Origin: an uncultured bacterium
Lineage (GTDB): Bacteria > Cyanobacteriota > Vampirovibrionia > Gastranaerophilales > Gastranaerophilaceae
NCBI GenBank assembly: GCA_949292175.1
Contig: CASEYJ010000013.1
Coordinates: 1-64,000 of the forward strand
DNA length: 64,000 nt
Reading direction: 5' to 3'
Made by a program: the position numbers and the translations under genes. Below the pieces are notes generated by a model, which worked only from the letters and a program-made list of their open reading frames with translations, did not search any database and had not been told where the DNA came from. Each line of letters starts with the position of its first letter. The stretch's first letter is position 1. This document shows, in pieces, positions 46,022 to 55,139 of the stretch.

Positions 46022-47005
46022 TTAGTCGTCAATAAAATCTTTGAAATGTAAAATGTCTTGTTGTCGCATTTTTTTGATTGCTAAATCTTCTAATTGCCTT
46101 ATTCGCTCCTTTGAATATCCAAGCTTTTTCCCAAGTTGTTCAAGTGTAAGCGGAGTTTCTCCATTAATCCCAAATCTGCAAGTGATAATGCTTTTTTCTC
46201 TATCAGTTAGTGTTTTTAGAAGTCCTGCAACACTTGATTCCATATTGGAGTTTTTAACATGTGTATCCGGTGAATTATAACTTTTATCTTCTATATAATC
46301 TCCAACGCATAAATCATCTGTCACCGGAGTTTCAAGGCTTATCGGTTCTTTAATTAACGCTCTTTTTATTGCTTGTATATTTTTGACTGTAAGATTAAGT
46401 TTTTGTGCAACTTCAGTATCATAAGGTTCTCTTCCTAGTTCAAACGTTAACTCAGAATACACTTTTTTGTATTTTCGGATTTTATCTGCCATGTGGATAG
46501 GTATTCTTATGGTTTTTGCATTGTTTGCAATTGCACGCATTATTGTTTGTTTTATCCACCAGGTCGCATATGTTGAGAATTTACAATTTTTTGAATAATC
46601 GAATTTCTCGGCAGCTTTTATCAATCCTATTGAACCCTCTTGTACTAAGTCCATAAACAACACACCTTGTCCAATGTATTTTTTTGCAATACTTACTACA
46701 AGTCTAAGGTTTGCTTGGATTAATTTCCTTTTTGCCATCAATGCTTGTTGAGCTTTTCCTTCCTTGATGTTTTTACCCAGAACTTTTTCTTCTTTTGAGT
46801 TTAACAGGTTGATTTTGCCGATATCTTTTAAGTACATTTGAAGAATATCATCTTCTTTAGCAATAGAACTAAATGTTTTGGGTTCTGTATTAATCTCGTT
46901 TCCTTCATCACTGTCAAGTGTGAGCTGTTCAAATTCATTTTTTGCAGGGCTGTTCTCGAAATCACTATATAGTGTATCAAGTGCAAGATTAGTATTTGAT
47001 TGCAT
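46022..47005 (-). CDS. RNA polymerase sigma-70 family factor, RpoD/group-2-like (327 aa)
   Basis: Region 1.2 ([17 protein letters not shown]), region 2 ([63 protein letters not shown]), region 3 ([16 protein letters not shown]) and region 4 ([50 protein letters not shown]) are all present, but region 1.1 is missing. Regions 2.4 and 4.2 should read standard -10 and -35 elements, matching the TTGACA/TATAAT-type sites seen across this window. The gene may be the primary sigma or, given its short N-terminus, a group-2 alternative. GAGAGGA lies 6 nt before ATG. Confidence 0.92.
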   Translation of the reverse strand: MQSNTNLALDTLYSDFENSPAKNEFEQLTLDSDEGNEINTEPKTFSSIAKEDDILQMYLKDIGKINLLNSKEEKVLGKNIKEGKAQQALMAKRKLIQANLRLVVSIAKKYIGQGVLFMDLVQEGSIGLIKAAEKFDYSKNCKFSTYATWWIKQTIMRAIANNAKTIRIPIHMADKIRKYKKVYSELTFELGREPYDTEVAQKLNLTVKNIQAIKRALIKEPISLETPVTDDLCVGDYIEDKSYNSPDTHVKNSNMESSVAGLLKTLTDREKSIITCRFGINGETPLTLEQLGKKLGYSKERIRQLEDLAIKKMRQQDILHFKDFIDD

Positions 47006-47104
47006 TTTTATCCTCTCTCGTCTATTCTTAAATCTCCTACAAAATTGTTGACGAACTCGGACAAAAAAAGTTTCTGACTTTTGTAAAATCAGTCAGGTAC
47101 CTTG

Positions 47105-47133
47105 TTGTAAATTTTGCATAATTCATTTATCAT
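47105..47133 (+). promoter_or_regulatory. Promoter of the TPR protein gene
   Basis: -35 TTGTAA (47105-47110), 17-bp spacer and -10 TATCAT (47128-47133), 18 bp upstream of the ATG. Confidence 0.6.
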
Positions 47134-47151
47134 AAGAGGGCGAGGTATATT

Positions 47152-47640
47152 ATGGAAAATGGTAAAGATTATAAGTATTATTTAGATCTTGGAATAGAGG
47201 AAACTAATAAACAGAATTTTGATTTGGCAGAGCAGGCTATTGAACAGGCAATAGAATTACAGCCCGAATCTGCTTTTGCTTATTTTTGTTTAGCCGTTGT
47301 TTTTCATAATAAACTTGATCTTGAGGCAGCATATGAAAATTATACGCAGGCTATCAAGTATGATAATAAGATGATTGACGCTTACTATAACAGAGCTCAA
47401 GTTATCTTGCTGAATAAGAATGCTGCGGAAGAAGAACTCCGTGGAGCGTTAAAGGATTTGGAAAAAGCTTATGAGCTTGATGATAAATTTATTGACGCAT
47501 ATTACACAGCTGCAGTTATTGAAAAGAAGCTTGGTGAATACCACAAAGCAATCGCTTTGCTTGATAGGGTTTTGTTGCTTGAGCCAAATGCAGTTTACTC
47601 AAAAGCTTTGAAAAAACTTATTCAACAAAAATACTTATGA
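47152..47640 (+). CDS. Tetratricopeptide-repeat protein (162 aa)
   Basis: Four TPR-like helix pairs cover almost the whole protein, with the usual pattern of small residues and Tyr/Pro (AEQAIEQAIELQPESAFAYFCLAVVFHNKLDLEAAYENYTQAI; AIALLDRVLLLEPNA). It has no signal peptide, membrane segment or catalytic domain, so a cytoplasmic protein-binding role is likely, with no visible partner. GCGAGG lies about 6 nt before ATG. Its end overlaps that of the convergent glucosaminidase gene by 6 bp. Confidence 0.85.
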   Translation: MENGKDYKYYLDLGIEETNKQNFDLAEQAIEQAIELQPESAFAYFCLAVVFHNKLDLEAAYENYTQAIKYDNKMIDAYYNRAQVILLNKNAAEEELRGALKDLEKAYELDDKFIDAYYTAAVIEKKLGEYHKAIALLDRVLLLEPNAVYSKALKKLIQQKYL

Positions 47641-48390
47641 TAATTTATTTACGTAGTACATTACGTTCTTTGCCCATTCTTTTGCGACCTTTTTGTCACA
47701 ATATTTTCCAGAGTAAGCTAAGTCATTAACTGTTTTTAGATTGTGATTTTTGCTGTGTTTTGCTATTGTCGCAGCCATTATATCAATACAGTCATCTACA
47801 TTTTCAAAGGTTCTTAATCCTTTTTTACCCATTATTCCGCCAATATTGTTTTTCTTAACTGCGGCAACAGAAGAGCCCCTTGCGGATTCAAGCATTGCTA
47901 TGCCCATCAATACCAACGGATTAACATTGTATTTATTTCCTTTTTCAATAAAAACTGAAGTCTTATTTATTATTGGATTAATTTGATTTTTTCTTTTTAG
48001 TAGAAGAGCATTTAATGAATCGTTGAGTTCCTCTATTGGTCTGTCTATTATTGGTACAGTATTTAATGTTGTGTTAGATGCTGTTAGATGAACTTTTGTT
48101 CTAGGTTTTGCTTGCGGTTTTATTCTTATTCTTTTTGGAAGTTGCTTCTTAATACTTGTCTCAAAAATATCGGCAGTTTGTTTTGCAACATTTGTGTCTC
48201 TTGTCAGGAATTGGCTGACAAGGGTGTGGTATGTCATACTGGAAAATAATGCTGCAATAAAAATACCTTTGCCATTTTGTTTTAAAACTTGTAGTGGCTG
48301 AGCTGTCTTCTGGATTGCAGCTTCGCCAACCCTAGAGGTTTTTATAATTGCTCTTTTTATTCTATATCTGTTGATGGGGTAAATTTTCAT
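47635..48390 (-). CDS. Glucosaminidase-type peptidoglycan hydrolase (251 aa)
   Basis: The C-terminal 125 residues match the endo-beta-N-acetylglucosaminidase family (FlgJ C-domain/LytG): VFIEKGNKYNVNPLVLMGIAMLESARGSS with the catalytic Glu, then VKKNNIGGIMGKKGLRTFENVDDCIDIMAATI. One hydrophobic segment at about 40-57 (GIFIAALFSSMTYHTLVSQF) may anchor it in the inner membrane with the enzyme in the periplasm. The linker (70-115) is Arg/Lys-rich. It should cut cell-wall glycan strands. The first 35 residues are basic. It overlaps the TPR gene end by 6 bp. Confidence 0.82.
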   Translation of the reverse strand: MKIYPINRYRIKRAIIKTSRVGEAAIQKTAQPLQVLKQNGKGIFIAALFSSMTYHTLVSQFLTRDTNVAKQTADIFETSIKKQLPKRIRIKPQAKPRTKVHLTASNTTLNTVPIIDRPIEELNDSLNALLLKRKNQINPIINKTSVFIEKGNKYNVNPLVLMGIAMLESARGSSVAAVKKNNIGGIMGKKGLRTFENVDDCIDIMAATIAKHSKNHNLKTVNDLAYSGKYCDKKVAKEWAKNVMYYVNKLS

Positions 48391-48420
48391 ATGTAATGCC
48401 TCTATATTTATTAATTAGAG

Positions 48421-48447
48421 TAAAAAAAGAGGTTTTAGAACCTCTTT
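48421..48447 (-). terminator. Terminator of tRNA-Val
   Basis: AAAGAGGTT pairs with AACCTCTTT (48426-48434 with 48439-48447) and is followed on the minus strand by T7. Confidence 0.85.
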
Positions 48448-48451
48448 TAAA

Positions 48452-48527
48452 TGGTGGGCGTTAGAAGACTCGAACTTCTGACCCTCTCCTTGTAAGGGAG
48501 ACGCTCTACCAACTGAGCTAAACGCCC
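48452..48527 (-). tRNA. tRNA-Val(TAC)
   Basis: Acceptor GGGCGTT pairs with AACGCCC, discriminator A, and CCA is encoded. Anticodon loop CTTACAA gives TAC (codon GTA). D-loop AGCTCAGTTGGTAGAGC and T-loop TTCGAGT are standard. Confidence 0.96.
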
Positions 48528-48653
48528 TTCTCGACATTAAATTTTTCTTTCAGGTTTGTAATACCTTACTTTTTCTGGGGTGTCTTTCGACAAGATTTAT
48601 GTTAACCCAAACATTTTTTTATGTCAACAACTTTTTCTAATAATATTTTATAT

Positions 48654-48659
48654 TATAAT
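48654..48659 (+). promoter_or_regulatory. -10 element placed for a leaderless rlmD transcript
   Basis: Perfect TATAAT six bases before ATG 48666. The -35 is poor, and no Shine-Dalgarno precedes the ATG. Confidence 0.55.
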
Positions 48660-48665
48660 AAATTT

Positions 48666-50012
48666 ATGAATTTGAATGACGAATTGGTAGTAAATATTGA
48701 GAAAATATCTAATCTTGGAACCGGTATTGCAAAAGTTGACGGGTTGGTAATTTTTGTTGAAAATGCTTGTCCGGGGGATGAAGTGAAGGTTAAGATTACG
48801 AAACTTACCAAAACTTATGCCAATGCAACGGTTTTAGATGTTATTAAGCCATCAATTCATCGTATAAAACCTTTTTGCGCAATGCAGAATGTTTGTGGGG
48901 CATGCCAGATACAATTTGTAGATTATGATTATCAATTGGAGATGAAGAGGCAGATTGTTGAGGATTCGCTAAAATCTATCGGAGGTTTTGATATAGAAGT
49001 TCCAAGACCTATTCCTAGTCCTGATAATAAAGTTTACAGGCATAAAATTCAGTATCCTATATCACAGACTAAAGTTTCAAAGCGATTACTTGCAGGGTAT
49101 TATAAACCTCAAAGTCATGAAATTGTAAATATTAAACATTGTCCTATTCAGCCCGAGGTTTGCGACAAAATTATAGAATTTATTCGTGATGAAGCTCAAA
49201 ATTATGGTGTTAGCGGATATGATGAGAAAAAACATGCAGGTGACTTGAGGCATGTTGTTTTAAGAGTATCTACCTATAATAAAAAAGTATTGGTTACTTT
49301 AGTTATTAATTCTAATAAAGTTTTTAAAAGATTTGCAGATTTTGCAAAAGCTATTTTTGATAATTTTGAAGATGTTATTGGAGTTTGTGCCAATTTAAAT
49401 TCAAAACGTACAAATGTTATCCTTTCTGATAAAACTGAATGTATATATGGTGAGGATTATGTTGAAGAGAAAATCCTTGATAAAGTTTTTAGGATAGGTT
49501 CTAATACGTTTTTCCAAGTTAATCCCAAGAGTGCAGAAAATATTTTCGCTTATGTAAAAGATGAGGTTTCAAAACATGACGCTCCAACTGTATTGGATGC
49601 TTACGCAGGGATTGCAACATTTGGAATAGTCGTGAGTGATGTTGCAGGGGAAGTTGTTAGTGTAGAGGCGAATTCCGATTCTATTGAGAATGCAAAAGAT
49701 GTTTTGAAGTTAAATAATATATCGAATGTTGAATTGCATTCTGCTGATACTACGAAGTATTTGCAATCTGTAAAAAGAAAGTTTGATGTAACAATACTTG
49801 ATCCGCCAAGAAAAGGCTGCACAAAAGAATCTCTAGATGAGACGTTGAAGCATACTAAGAAAGAAATTATTTACGTAAGTTGTAATCCTGCAACGTTGGC
49901 TAGGGATTTAAAATATTTATGCGAAAAAGGCTGTAAGATTAAATCTGTCCAGCCGTTTGATATGTTTTGTCATACTTATCATGTTGAAACTGTTGTTGTT
50001 TTGGGAGTTTGA
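48666..50012 (+). CDS. rlmD: 23S rRNA (uracil-5-)-methyltransferase, RumA/RlmD family (448 aa)
   Basis: An N-terminal TRAM domain (residues 5-60: VVNIEKISNLGTGIAKVDGLVIFVENACPGDEV) is followed by the [4Fe-4S] cysteines (CAMQNVCGACQIQ and a later CPIQ), the SAM-binding VLDAYAGIATFGIVVSD, DPPRKGC and the catalytic YVSCNPATLARDL. This family methylates uracil-5 in 23S rRNA (or tRNA). ATG 48666 fits the TRAM start. The longer ORF from 48621 has no Shine-Dalgarno and would add a low-complexity leader. The 3' end overlaps the convergent RelA-like gene by 34 bp. Confidence 0.92.
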   Translation: MNLNDELVVNIEKISNLGTGIAKVDGLVIFVENACPGDEVKVKITKLTKTYANATVLDVIKPSIHRIKPFCAMQNVCGACQIQFVDYDYQLEMKRQIVEDSLKSIGGFDIEVPRPIPSPDNKVYRHKIQYPISQTKVSKRLLAGYYKPQSHEIVNIKHCPIQPEVCDKIIEFIRDEAQNYGVSGYDEKKHAGDLRHVVLRVSTYNKKVLVTLVINSNKVFKRFADFAKAIFDNFEDVIGVCANLNSKRTNVILSDKTECIYGEDYVEEKILDKVFRIGSNTFFQVNPKSAENIFAYVKDEVSKHDAPTVLDAYAGIATFGIVVSDVAGEVVSVEANSDSIENAKDVLKLNNISNVELHSADTTKYLQSVKRKFDVTILDPPRKGCTKESLDETLKHTKKEIIYVSCNPATLARDLKYLCEKGCKIKSVQPFDMFCHTYHVETVVVLGV

Positions 50013-51262
50013 GGTCTTTTTCCGTATTTTTTTATCGTTTCAGCAAATCTTTCCTGAACGGCACGAATAACTTCCATATCTTCTGCTTTGTGTTCTCTAA
50101 GAGTTTTTATAAGTTTCTTCCTGGTCTCAAGAATATCATCAATATAGATGGTTTTATCTTCTCTGTCTTTATATTCTGCAGAGGATTTAATAATTTTCTC
50201 AATTTCTTTGTCATATTCTTTTGAAGAAACTTTTGCTATTTCGGCTTTATAGTGAAGCGGGATTTTTGAACGAATACCTTCCAAAAGCCCGTTTAATGCT
50301 TCTGCATTGGCTTTTGTTATTTCAACCGGCAGTTGGAATTCATCGTGGTAAAAATCTAAGTTTTTAGCATTGATGTACAACGGTTTTGATATAAAACTGT
50401 TTAATTGGTCTTTTATTATTGCAATATTATTTTGTATTCTTTTTGCCGGGGTATTTAATTCCGGTTCTTTTACTTGCGCGGCGTGCAGAGTGTTACTTAA
50501 GGCACGGGTAATATCGTATACATAGTAAGATTCATTGTGTTTTGCTTCGGCGTAGTTTTTGCCGAATAAAATTATTAGTTCTATAGGAGTTTTATCTTTT
50601 CCTCTTTCTGTCATATCGACAAGGCGCATTTGGATATCTTCATAGCCTGATTTTTGCGGTTTTCCTACACATGATTTTAACTTGTCACTTAGATGTTGTA
50701 TATCTTTATCCTGTATGTCTGCAAGTCTTATGTCAAAATCGGGTTTTTTGGCCAGAACTTTCCTGCCGGATGTTTTAGCCGGAATCATAAGAAGCTCGTA
50801 TCCTCTTGCGTTGAGTTCCGGAAGCAGTTCATCATTAATTAATTTAAGGTCATATGGATTTTCTACAAATAAAGTTGCACGAACTCTGTCCATAGGCTGT
50901 TCGCCGCTTCTGATTAGTTTGGATAAAAACGATTTAGTGGATTTTACGGTACTTTTTTCGCAGTATTCACGGTCGAACGATACCCCTTTATCTTTTAATC
51001 TGTTTGCTATAACTTCAAGAGAGTCCATAAGTTTATTACCCATAATCCTGTATTTTGGAATTTGGGCGTCGTATGAGTCGCGGATTAAGTCTTTTATTGT
51101 ATGAGCAGTTCTTTTTGCCGCTTTTTCTTTTCCGGAAAAAGAAACTGTGTCGTGCGGCAAATAATTTAAATTATTTGCCTGAATAACATTTCTGTTATTC
51201 AAAAAGTTCTTCTTAGATGTTTGTATATTTTGAAAATTTGGGGTAATTGCAAATATATTCAT
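49979..51262 (-). CDS. Tagged protein with divergent RelA/SpoT-like nucleotidyltransferase domain (427 aa)
   Basis: The N-terminal 45 residues are polar and end in TVSFSGKEK, the Phe-centred tag seen in three other proteins here. Residues about 60-265 are arranged like a RelA/SpoT synthetase: helical start, VKSTKSFLSKLI, PMDRVRATLFV (the DLIGIRI position), KPDFDIR, KSGYEDIQMRLVD (the GYxSIH position) and TPIELIILFGKNYAEAKHNESYYVYD (the VEIQIRT..AH position). Several usual catalytic residues differ, so (p)ppGpp synthesis is uncertain. The C-terminal part is helical with no known domain. ATG 51262 has AAGGA upstream; an earlier in-frame ATG (51343) has none. It overlaps the rlmD end. Confidence 0.65.
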   Translation of the reverse strand: MNIFAITPNFQNIQTSKKNFLNNRNVIQANNLNYLPHDTVSFSGKEKAAKRTAHTIKDLIRDSYDAQIPKYRIMGNKLMDSLEVIANRLKDKGVSFDREYCEKSTVKSTKSFLSKLIRSGEQPMDRVRATLFVENPYDLKLINDELLPELNARGYELLMIPAKTSGRKVLAKKPDFDIRLADIQDKDIQHLSDKLKSCVGKPQKSGYEDIQMRLVDMTERGKDKTPIELIILFGKNYAEAKHNESYYVYDITRALSNTLHAAQVKEPELNTPAKRIQNNIAIIKDQLNSFISKPLYINAKNLDFYHDEFQLPVEITKANAEALNGLLEGIRSKIPLHYKAEIAKVSSKEYDKEIEKIIKSSAEYKDREDKTIYIDDILETRKKLIKTLREHKAEDMEVIRAVQERFAETIKKYGKRPQTPKTTTVST

Positions 51263-51363
51263 ATAAAAATCCTTCCAAAAATATAACTCTCGTGAATTTT
51301 TTATTTTACCTGTAAAAGCTAAATTTGTACTGAAATGTAACATAAGTTAACATGCAAATCTTT

Positions 51364-51392
51364 TTGTCAAAAAAACATGTTTGTATTATCAT
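51364..51392 (+). promoter_or_regulatory. Promoter of nifJ
   Basis: -35 TTGTCA (51364-51369), 17-bp spacer and -10 TATCAT (51387-51392), giving a start near 51399. Confidence 0.65.
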
Positions 51393-51395
51393 GAT

Positions 51396-51425
51396 GCTAT
51401 ATGATGTTTACCATAATGATATAGC
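51396..51425. promoter_or_regulatory. 30-bp dyad at the nifJ transcription start
   Basis: GCTATATGAT (51396-51405) and ATGATATAGC (51416-51425) match as inverted repeats at 9 of 10 positions over a 10-nt centre. It begins at the predicted +1, so it could be an operator or a stem-loop at the mRNA 5' end. Confidence 0.6.
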
Positions 51426-51452
51426 GTATTAAATAAGGAGGTTATCAAAATT

Positions 51453-54400
51453 ATGGCTGGTAAAACAATAACAGTTGACGGTAACTACGCTGCAGCGCAT
51501 ATAGCTTATGCTCTCAGTGAAGTATCCGCAATTTATCCGATCACTCCTTCATCTACAATGGGTGAATGGGTTGATGAATGGGCATCACAGCACAAAGAAA
51601 ACATTTGGGGCAAAACTGTAAGAGTTGCCGAAATGCAATCAGAAGCCGGTGCGGCAGGTGCAGTACACGGTTCATTGGCTGCAGGAGCTTTAACTTCTAC
51701 ATACACAGCTTCTCAAGGTTTGCTGTTGATGATTCCTGTTATGCACAAAATTGCAGGTGAAATGCTCCCGTCAGTAATTCACGTTGCAGCTCGTGCTATT
51801 GCAGCTCAGTCTTTGGCAATTTTCGGCGACCATTCAGACGTTATGGGATGCCGTAACACCGGTTATGCAATGTTAGCTGCTAACTCTGTTCAGGAAGAAA
51901 TGGATTTGGCTTTAGTTGCCCACTTGGCTACTTACAAAGCTAAAGTTCCTTTCTTGCAGTTCTTCGATGGGTTCAGAACTTCTCACGAAGTACACAAAAT
52001 TGAAGAAATTTCTTATGAAGATATTAAGAAATTAGTTGAACCAAAATATATTGAAGAATTCAGAAAGAGAGCTTTGAAACCTGAAGCTCCTATCTGTAAA
52101 GTTGGTGCTCAAAATACTGACGTATACTTCCAAGGTCGTGAAACAGTTAACAAATACTATGATGCTGTTCCTGACATCGTTCAAGAATACATGGATAAAG
52201 TTGCTGCTGTAACTGGCAGACAATATCACCCATTCGATTATGTTGGTGCTCCTGATGCTACCGATGTCATCGTTGCTATGGGTTCTGGTTGTGAAACTAT
52301 CGAAGAAACTATCGAATACTTGAACTCAACTCGTGGTACTAAGTATGGTTTGGTTAAAGTTAGATTGTACAGACCGTTCGACGTAAAACGTTTCAATGCG
52401 GTTCTTCCTAAGTCTGTTGAACGTATTACAGTTCTTGATAGAACTAAAGAACCTGGTGCTATCGGCGAACCTTTATACTTAGACGTAGTTGCAGCTCTTG
52501 AAAATAAAGATATCAGAGTGATCGGCGGACGTTATGGTTTATCTTCTAAAGAATTTACTCCATCAATGGTTCTTGCTGTTTACAAACACGCTGAAAATAA
52601 AGGATTCCACGGATTTACAGTTGGTATCGAAGATGATGTTACTCACAAGTCATTGAAAGTTGACGAACATATCGTAACTGAACCTGCTGGTACTACAAAC
52701 TGTATGTTCTGGGGCTTGGGTTCTGATGGTACTGTTGGTGCTAACAAAAACTCAATCAAGATTATTGGTCAATATACAAACAAAGATGCTCAAGCATACT
52801 TTGCTTATGACTCTAAGAAATCATTTGGTGTAACTGTATCTCACTTGAGATTCGGTGATAAGCCAATCAAATCTACTTATTTGATTACAGCTCCTGATTT
52901 CGTATCTTGCTCAACTCATTCTTACATCGGAAGATATGATTTGTTGAAAGGTATTAAAGAAGGTGGCGTATTCTTGCTAAACAGCCCTTGGTCTAAGGAA
53001 GAAGCTTTCTCTCACTTAACAAGAGATATGCAAGAAACAATCATCAATAAGAAAATTAAATTCTACAACGTAGATGCAGAATCTCTTATCAGAAAACAAC
53101 CAGGTCTTCGTGGTAAGGGTGCTAACACAGTTATGATGGTAGCTTACTTCAAAGTTTCAGGAATCATTCCGTTCGAACAAGCTTATGAAGGTATGAAAGA
53201 AATGACTAAGAAAACCTTTAAGAAAAAAGGTGACGATGTTGTTAACATGAACTTAGCATTGATTGACGCTGCTATCGACGCTTGTGAAGAAGTAGTTGTT
53301 CCATCATCATTAGATGGTGTTGCTTGTGCTGATCCTGTTAAATTCATCTCTGATGATGCAAGTGATTTCGCTAAGAAAATCATTGAACCATCTATGAGAC
53401 AAAAAGGTGATGATATCCCTGTTTCAGCTATGTCTGTTGACGGACATATCCCGACAGGTACATCTTGTTTGGAAAAACGTGCAATTGCACCTCGTGTTCC
53501 TCATTGGAATCCTGAAAATTGTATTCAATGTGGTATCTGTGCTTCTGCTTGTCCTCACGCAGCTATCAGAACTAAGTTGGTTGAAAAGGACAACTTGAAA
53601 GATGCTCCAGAATCATTCAATACAATTGAAGCAAAACCAAACGCAAATGGTGAACACTTCAAAGTTCAAGTATACTGTAAAGATTGTACAGGTTGTGGTG
53701 TTTGTTTGGATCAATGTCCTGCTAACAAAAACCCTGAAAAACCTGCACTTACTTGGTCAACTATTGAAAAAGAAGAAGAAGCGTGTGAAATGGTTAACGA
53801 AGAATTCTTCGATGCATTGCCTGATAATGTAATGGGCAAAAATACAACTAAGACTATTAAAGGTGCTATGTTGAGAAAACCATTGTTCGAATTCTCAGGA
53901 GCTTGTGCTGGTTGTGGTGAAACTCCTTACGTTAAACTTGTTTCTCAATTGTTCGGTGAAAACGCAATTGTAGCTAACGCAACAGGTTGTTCTTCAATTT
54001 ACTCAGGTACATTCCCTACAATTCCTTATACAACTAATAAGGATGGTAGAGGTCCGGCTTGGGCTAACTCATTGTTCGAAGATAACGCTGAATTCGGTTT
54101 CGGTATGAGATTAGCAGTTGACCAAAACAGAGATACTTTGAAAACTTATGTTGAAAAAGTTCTTTCAAACGAAAAGACTCCGGCTGACCTTAAAGAAGCG
54201 TTAGAAGGTGCTATGGCTCACTTCGAAGATTCAAAAACTGAAGAAGCTATCGCAGCTCAAGACAATGCTAAGAAAGTTCTTGCAAAATATGCAGATTGCG
54301 AATGTGCTGACTTAGCTAAGGTTAGAGAACTTCAAGATTACTTCACAGATAAATCTGTATGGATTATCGGAGGTGACGGTTGGGCTAACGATATCGGTTA

Positions 54401-54986
54401 CGGTGGTATTGACCACGTACTTGCTCAAGATAAGGATGTTAATATCCTTGTTCTTGATACCGAAGTTTACTCTAACACAGGTGGTCAAGCTTCTAAATCA
54501 ACACCTACCGCTGCTGTTGCGAAGTTTGCTACTGGCGGTAAGAGAACTTACAAGAAAAACATGGGCTTGATGAGCATGTCTTATGGTTACGTATATGTAG
54601 CATCAGTTGCGTTGGGTGCAGATAGAGCTCAAACTCTTAAAGCATTCCAAGAAGCTGAAGCATACAAAGGACCATCTATCATCTTTGCTTATGCTCCTTG
54701 TATCGCACACGGTATCGATATGAGCAAAACTCAAACTGAACAAAAACGTGCAGTTGAAGCTGGTTACTTCCCACTTTACAGATACAACCCAATGAATGAA
54801 CAACCATTCACTTGGGATGCTAAAGATCCAAAAGGAAGCTACCAAGACTTTATCAGATCAGAAGGTCGTTATAAACAACTTCTTAAGACAAATCCAGAAG
54901 CTGCTGAAGCTCTTTACGCTCAAGCTGAAGACGATGCAGCTAAGAGAATGGCTGTTTATAAGGCAGTTGGCGAATTGATGAAGTAA
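51453..54986 (+). CDS. nifJ: Pyruvate:ferredoxin (flavodoxin) oxidoreductase (1177 aa)
   Basis: A single-chain enzyme with all domains: the pyruvate/CoA part starting with AAHIAYALSEVSAIYPITPSSTMGEW, the gamma-type domain (about 410-630), two [4Fe-4S] ferredoxin motifs (CIQCGICASACPHAAIRTK and CKDCTGCGVCLDQCP), and the TPP part with GACAGCGETPYVKL, ATGCSSIYSGTFP and IIGGDGWANDIGYGG. It oxidises pyruvate to acetyl-CoA and CO2 with reduction of ferredoxin, the key step in anaerobic fermentation. Codon usage (frequent GTA/GTT, TTG, AAC/TTC) looks more biased than its neighbours, and AAGGAGG is a perfect Shine-Dalgarno, so expression is probably high. Monocistronic. Confidence 0.97.
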   Translation: MAGKTITVDGNYAAAHIAYALSEVSAIYPITPSSTMGEWVDEWASQHKENIWGKTVRVAEMQSEAGAAGAVHGSLAAGALTSTYTASQGLLLMIPVMHKIAGEMLPSVIHVAARAIAAQSLAIFGDHSDVMGCRNTGYAMLAANSVQEEMDLALVAHLATYKAKVPFLQFFDGFRTSHEVHKIEEISYEDIKKLVEPKYIEEFRKRALKPEAPICKVGAQNTDVYFQGRETVNKYYDAVPDIVQEYMDKVAAVTGRQYHPFDYVGAPDATDVIVAMGSGCETIEETIEYLNSTRGTKYGLVKVRLYRPFDVKRFNAVLPKSVERITVLDRTKEPGAIGEPLYLDVVAALENKDIRVIGGRYGLSSKEFTPSMVLAVYKHAENKGFHGFTVGIEDDVTHKSLKVDEHIVTEPAGTTNCMFWGLGSDGTVGANKNSIKIIGQYTNKDAQAYFAYDSKKSFGVTVSHLRFGDKPIKSTYLITAPDFVSCSTHSYIGRYDLLKGIKEGGVFLLNSPWSKEEAFSHLTRDMQETIINKKIKFYNVDAESLIRKQPGLRGKGANTVMMVAYFKVSGIIPFEQAYEGMKEMTKKTFKKKGDDVVNMNLALIDAAIDACEEVVVPSSLDGVACADPVKFISDDASDFAKKIIEPSMRQKGDDIPVSAMSVDGHIPTGTSCLEKRAIAPRVPHWNPENCIQCGICASACPHAAIRTKLVEKDNLKDAPESFNTIEAKPNANGEHFKVQVYCKDCTGCGVCLDQCPANKNPEKPALTWSTIEKEEEACEMVNEEFFDALPDNVMGKNTTKTIKGAMLRKPLFEFSGACAGCGETPYVKLVSQLFGENAIVANATGCSSIYSGTFPTIPYTTNKDGRGPAWANSLFEDNAEFGFGMRLAVDQNRDTLKTYVEKVLSNEKTPADLKEALEGAMAHFEDSKTEEAIAAQDNAKKVLAKYADCECADLAKVRELQDYFTDKSVWIIGGDGWANDIGYGGIDHVLAQDKDVNILVLDTEVYSNTGGQASKSTPTAAVAKFATGGKRTYKKNMGLMSMSYGYVYVASVALGADRAQTLKAFQEAEAYKGPSIIFAYAPCIAHGIDMSKTQTEQKRAVEAGYFPLYRYNPMNEQPFTWDAKDPKGSYQDFIRSEGRYKQLLKTNPEAAEALYAQAEDDAAKRMAVYKAVGELMK

Positions 54987-55003
54987 TCAATTGTAAATAA
55001 TTT

Positions 55004-55040
55004 AAAAGAGGTGTCCACTAGTTTGGATGCCTCTTTTTTT
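55004..55040 (+). terminator. Terminator of nifJ
   Basis: A 13-bp stem (AAAGAGGTGTCCA with TGGATGCCTCTTT, two G-U pairs, 6-nt loop) is followed by a T run, 18 bp past the stop. Confidence 0.9.
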
Positions 55041-55056
55041 ATCGCTCCAATGTAAA

Positions 55057-55099
55057 AAATAAAACAAAAGGTTGCCCTAATTAGGCAACCTTTTGTTTT
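55057..55099 (-). terminator. Terminator of the 267-aa tagged membrane protein gene
   Basis: A perfect 16-bp stem (55061-55076 with 55084-55099, loop 7 nt) is followed on the minus strand by a T-rich stretch. It lies 40 bp past the stop of the gene ending at 55140, back to back with the nifJ terminator. Confidence 0.88.
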
Positions 55100-55139
55100 A
55101 CACTACATTCTTCTACACACTAAGAATGAAATTTATACA

